The notes under the pieces are model-generated. The model saw only the letters and a program-made list of their open reading frames with translations, was not told where the DNA came from and ran no database searches. A stretch of DNA of 64,000 nt, from the NCBI GenBank assembly GCA_022432975.1, contig CM039512.1:3965998-4029997 (forward strand). The letters are read 5' to 3'. Each line of letters begins with the position of its first letter. Position 1 is the first letter of the stretch. The position numbers and the translations under genes were made by a program. Shown here piece by piece: positions 60,732 to 64,000 of the stretch. The stretch comes from Begonia masoniana (lineage: Eukaryota; Streptophyta; Magnoliopsida; Cucurbitales; Begoniaceae).

Positions 60732-61907
60732 ATGAGGCCAAAACAGAAGGGACAGAAAAACACTAAGAAAGTGAACAGAATGGCTTTTATTTCTGAGGAA
60801 GCAAAGTTGAAATACGAGCAAAGTTTGCAACAGCGCACTTTCGCTCAGTAAAAAGGATTCCTGGTTGGGGCCGAACAATTATCCAGGTACCCAAGTTATG
60901 TTGGATCTATTATTCAAGAACGAAAGTGGGAAAAATTTTGTGCTTCTCCGGATTTTGTGGTAAAGAATATTGTGCGGGAATTTTATGCCAATTTTGAGGG
61001 CGATTTGCCCGAAAGCATTCGGGTTCGAGAATGTGAGGTGAAAATCGGACCATCTGAAATTAATCAATTTTATGAGTTGGAGGAAGTTGATGATGAGTTT
61101 TATAAATATGAAGACAATCTATCGCCGGGGTTTCTGAACACTGCCTTGAAAGAAATAGCCGTGCCTGGCACAGAATGGGTGCAATCAAAAACATGATTTT
61201 TTTCTATTCCTCGGCTTGCCCTGCTTCCAAACGCTAAGGTTTGATATCATTTTTTAAAGCTCTGTTTATTTTCTTCATCTCACGGCCAGCATTTGACAAG
61301 AGAACGAGCCATCTTACTCTATTGTATTTTGACAAACAAGAAAATTAATGTGGGTCTGGTGATATATCAGAACTTATGTGCAAATGCTCTAAAGCCAAAA
61401 GGGCAACTGTTGTTTCCTTCTTTAGTCTCTGGATTATGTGAACTGGCTGGCGTAATGTATGAAGCTGACGAAGAAGAACTCTCCCCCGGTCCAGTAATGA
61501 CACCACCTATTATAAGGAGAATTGCTTCGGAGGGCTTGGGAGCAGGAGAACCAGAATCTGAGGAGAATGCTGCAAGTGGAGCTGCAACATCATCTAGCAA
61601 TAGCAACATCCAACATCAATTACTTGACAGTTTGGTGTCGGTGCGTAACAGGCTCGATGGGATTAACAATGACATTTTGGCTTTGAAAACGAAATTTACA
61701 CTTCAAGAAAATCTCCAATACCAGATGAGAAAATCTATGAAGAGTCTAAAACGTAAAAATAGAAGATTCTGGTAGTATCCCAATCTACGTGATACAGCAT
61801 CGGCAGCCAGTTTTGCTAAAAAGCCAAAAGATCCAGCTCCTATTTTCCCACGTTTCCCAACAGCACTTTTCCGAGACTCTGATGATGAGTCAGAACCTGA
61901 AGCATGA
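60732..61907 (+). pseudogene. Third reading frame of the Athila-like element, plus copy
   Basis: Same 392-codon length as 55901-57076. In-frame stops: TAA near 60849, TGA after WVQSKT (about 61194), TGA near 61240, TAG at 61773-61775. Two of these, at least, are unique to this copy; the inverted copy reads Trp and Gln at the last two. The purine-rich tract and 3' LTR follow about 1.2 kb downstream. Confidence 0.85.
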
Positions 61908-63177
61908 ATTCCAGGGAAGTTCTAAACTTTCAATCTCTTTTCTTTTCGTTTTATATGGACTTAATTTTTTCTTTTGAACCTTATTTTGATTGGCAGTGGG
62001 GACACTGCCAACTTTTAAGTTTGGGGGTGCTATTGAGTATGTTATTTAGTATTGTTTGTTTATTGTGGATGTTTATTTAATTTGGATGAATTTGGATGTT
62101 TCGTGTTTACCGTTTAAATTGGGTCTCTGGATGTTGATTGCATGTTAATTTTGGTTATTTAAATTTTACTTTATGGAACTTGGTTCTCTGTTTAATTTTG
62201 GTTAGTTCGTAAGTTTGTTTCCTTAATTTGTTAGGGTTGTTTCCTTTGTGCTATTTAACAAAAAAAAAAAAAAAAAAAAAAAAAGATGAATGAATGAAAT
62301 GAAGCACAATGCAATTTAATTTCCTAATATATTCTACTTTAGTAAGTTATTGAATAATGTTATTGTCACATATTATTAGAAATCAATTAAGATTTATTTC
62401 CATAAATTTCGTTGTTCCTAACACACAAACTCCTTTTAGTTGCTTAGGAATATCATCATTTCTAGATATTACAATTATATCTAGGTGTCGATAATTTAGT
62501 GTTTGATTAAAGAAATTAGCAATTAGAGAATTCTTCTTAAAAAAATATATAACAATAAAGTTGGGGGTTAAAAAAAAATGCATAAATGCAATTTCCTAAT
62601 CTACTTTCAATTTCGAGTTAGCCTTTTGGATACTCGATGGATAGAAATAAATTAGAGAAACTTTGGGAGGAACTCCGTTGCATAATTATTGGCTATACTC
62701 CTCTATTTCATATGAGTATGTATCTTGAGGTGACACTATTGAGTAACCGGAGGACTTCATCACCAATGTTGTCAATCGCGTAAAAAGGTAGTGTGACTTA
62801 TAAATAAAGTCAATGTAAAAAAAAAAAAAATTCCCCTCACTTATTTAAAAAATAAAAGAAAGAAGAAGAATCTTTGAATGCTAATGGATTTAGGAAGGAC
62901 ATTAGAAAGTTGACATCCTATGATATGTATTGTGATTTCTAGTTTTGATAGTTGAACTTAGCTAATCAAATGGAGTTTGAGCACACACACACTTTGAAAT
63001 TGAGTTTATTGGGAATTAAATCTATGTTGGTTACTTTTAATTGTGATAGTAAGATTTTTCAATGCTTTACAAGTTACTAGATACTATGGAAATTATATCA
63101 ATTTTAATATTAATTTGAGAATTTATTATTGTTTTGCATCACTCGAGGACGAGTAATGGTTTAAGTTTGGGGGTATT
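61908..63177. other. 3' untranslated part of the Athila-like element
   Basis: AT-rich, no frames of note, poly-A run at 62260-62284. Ends in the purine tract AAGTTTGGGGGTATT (63163-63177) beside the LTR. The inverted counterpart is 54648-55900. Confidence 0.8.
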
Positions 63178-64000
63178 TAATGACTCTTATTTTAGAGTCA
63201 TTTTATGCAAATTTTACATAAGAAAACTTGTATGAATTGAGTGAATGCAAGAATAAATTGGTAGGAATTTAATACACTTGCTATATAATGCTGCAGCATT
63301 AGTGTTTTGATTCAATTCAATATATTTATGTAGATTTTCCATTAAAAGTAAATTTTTCTCTTTAATTTGAATTTCATATTTTCGTATTTGAATGTAATTT
63401 TAATAGAAGGAAAATCAAATTCAAAAGCTGAAGATTATGGAGAATAAGCAAATCACGTAAAATGAGAAAATTCGCTGCAGATTATGGAGAGAGAAATTGC
63501 TGGAATTATGGAAACAAATTAATTGAAATTTGAAATAAATGGAAGCAATAAATTTGGAATTAATAGCGGTGGATGTGGAAAAGAACACAGGGAATCGGTT
63601 GAAATAAAGAAAGCTGGGCAACAGTTGATTTAAAGAATGGGCAGCGGAAGACGTGAATTCGGGCAACAGTCAGCGGTAGAAGCTGAGAGAAGAAAAATAG
63701 AAGGTGGTCACTCGGCAGCGGAAGATGTGATGAGGGGGCAGCACTAAAAGATAAAAGTGGCGGTAGAAGCTGAAAGAAATAAAACAGGGCAACGGAAGAA
63801 GGCTAACAAGGGGCAGCACTAAAAGACAAAACAGCAGTAGAAATTAAAAGGAAGAAAATAGAAGCTGGGCAGCGGATGATGGCAAAAACTGGGCAGCAAT
63901 CGGATGATTTAAAGAAAGGGCAGTAAAAGACAAAGCAGCGGAAGAAGTAAAAATTGGACAGCAGTAGATGTACAAAGGGGCAGCAGAAAAAGACAAAAAA
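63178..64000 (+). repeat. 3' LTR of the Athila-like element, partial
   Basis: Starts TAATGACTC (TG changed to TA) and follows the 5' LTR to the window end, without the 125-bp duplication. Confidence 0.92.

Larger units (their letters stand above)
47911..64000 (+). mobile_element. Athila-like Ty3/gypsy retrotransposon, with an inverted internal insertion; 3' LTR cut by window end
   Basis: 5' LTR 47911-49900, tRNA-Asp-type primer site, gag, protease, reverse transcriptase, RNase H, integrase, an extra third reading frame, purine tract, 3' LTR from 63178. A 5.1-kb block (53019-58140), mostly the same family in reverse, splits the reverse transcriptase. LTRs differ by about 2% over the part visible, so it is older than the LARD-like element. 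The right target duplication is outside the window; the left 5-mer is CATAT. Confidence 0.93.

Overview
The window looks like nuclear DNA of a eudicot plant. It holds spliced genes with GT-AG introns, an R2R3-MYB exon 1 of the canonical 133 nt, plant-type VAP, PAP-phosphatase-like and auxin-receptor genes, and Ty3/gypsy, Athila, Cassandra, MULE and hAT transposons. I cannot name the species.

Layout. 1-339: 5' end of an R2R3-MYB gene (minus). 2427-14827: a seven-exon HAL2-like PAP phosphatase gene (minus), split by a 9.9-kb chromovirus-type LTR retrotransposon (2968-12844) that sits 6 bp inside an intron; the retrotransposon's own 5' LTR holds a second, solo LTR. The gene also carries two frameshifts and is probably dead. 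14984-20350: a foldback MITE, then a MULE with long terminal inverted repeats, a plant-transposon-protein-like reading frame and transposase debris. 21832-23391: the one intact protein gene, a VAP4-type vesicle-associated protein (7 exons, 263 aa). 24064-25222: a decayed auxin-receptor (TIR1/AFB2-like) pseudogene. 25741-27816: a Cassandra TRIM (LTR with a 5S rRNA-like segment) whose interior has expanded into 76 identical copies of a 19-bp unit. 28165-31285: two convergent MULE transposase relics.

31766-47266 is a nest of elements resolved by target-site duplications (TSDs). A solo LTR (TSD CGATT) was hit by a young 11-kb non-autonomous LTR element (33298-44305, TSD ATGAG, LTRs differing at about eight positions) that itself holds another solo LTR (37784-40087, TSD AGTCT). 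The outer LTR was also hit by a hAT-type element (44860-46794, TSD GCGTAGGG) carrying an exon of ribosomal protein S14. From 47911 to the window end lies an Athila-like element inserted in a hAT transposase gene; its reverse transcriptase is interrupted by a 5.1-kb inverted piece of the same family, joined through a 196-bp near-perfect palindrome.

The MYB, phosphatase and VAP genes have unrelated jobs and do not form a pathway. What ties the window together is transposon insertion, LTR-LTR recombination to solo LTRs, fold-back rearrangement and satellite birth. The most unusual item is the homogeneous 19-bp array inside the Cassandra element. All calls come from reading the sequence; no database search was run.
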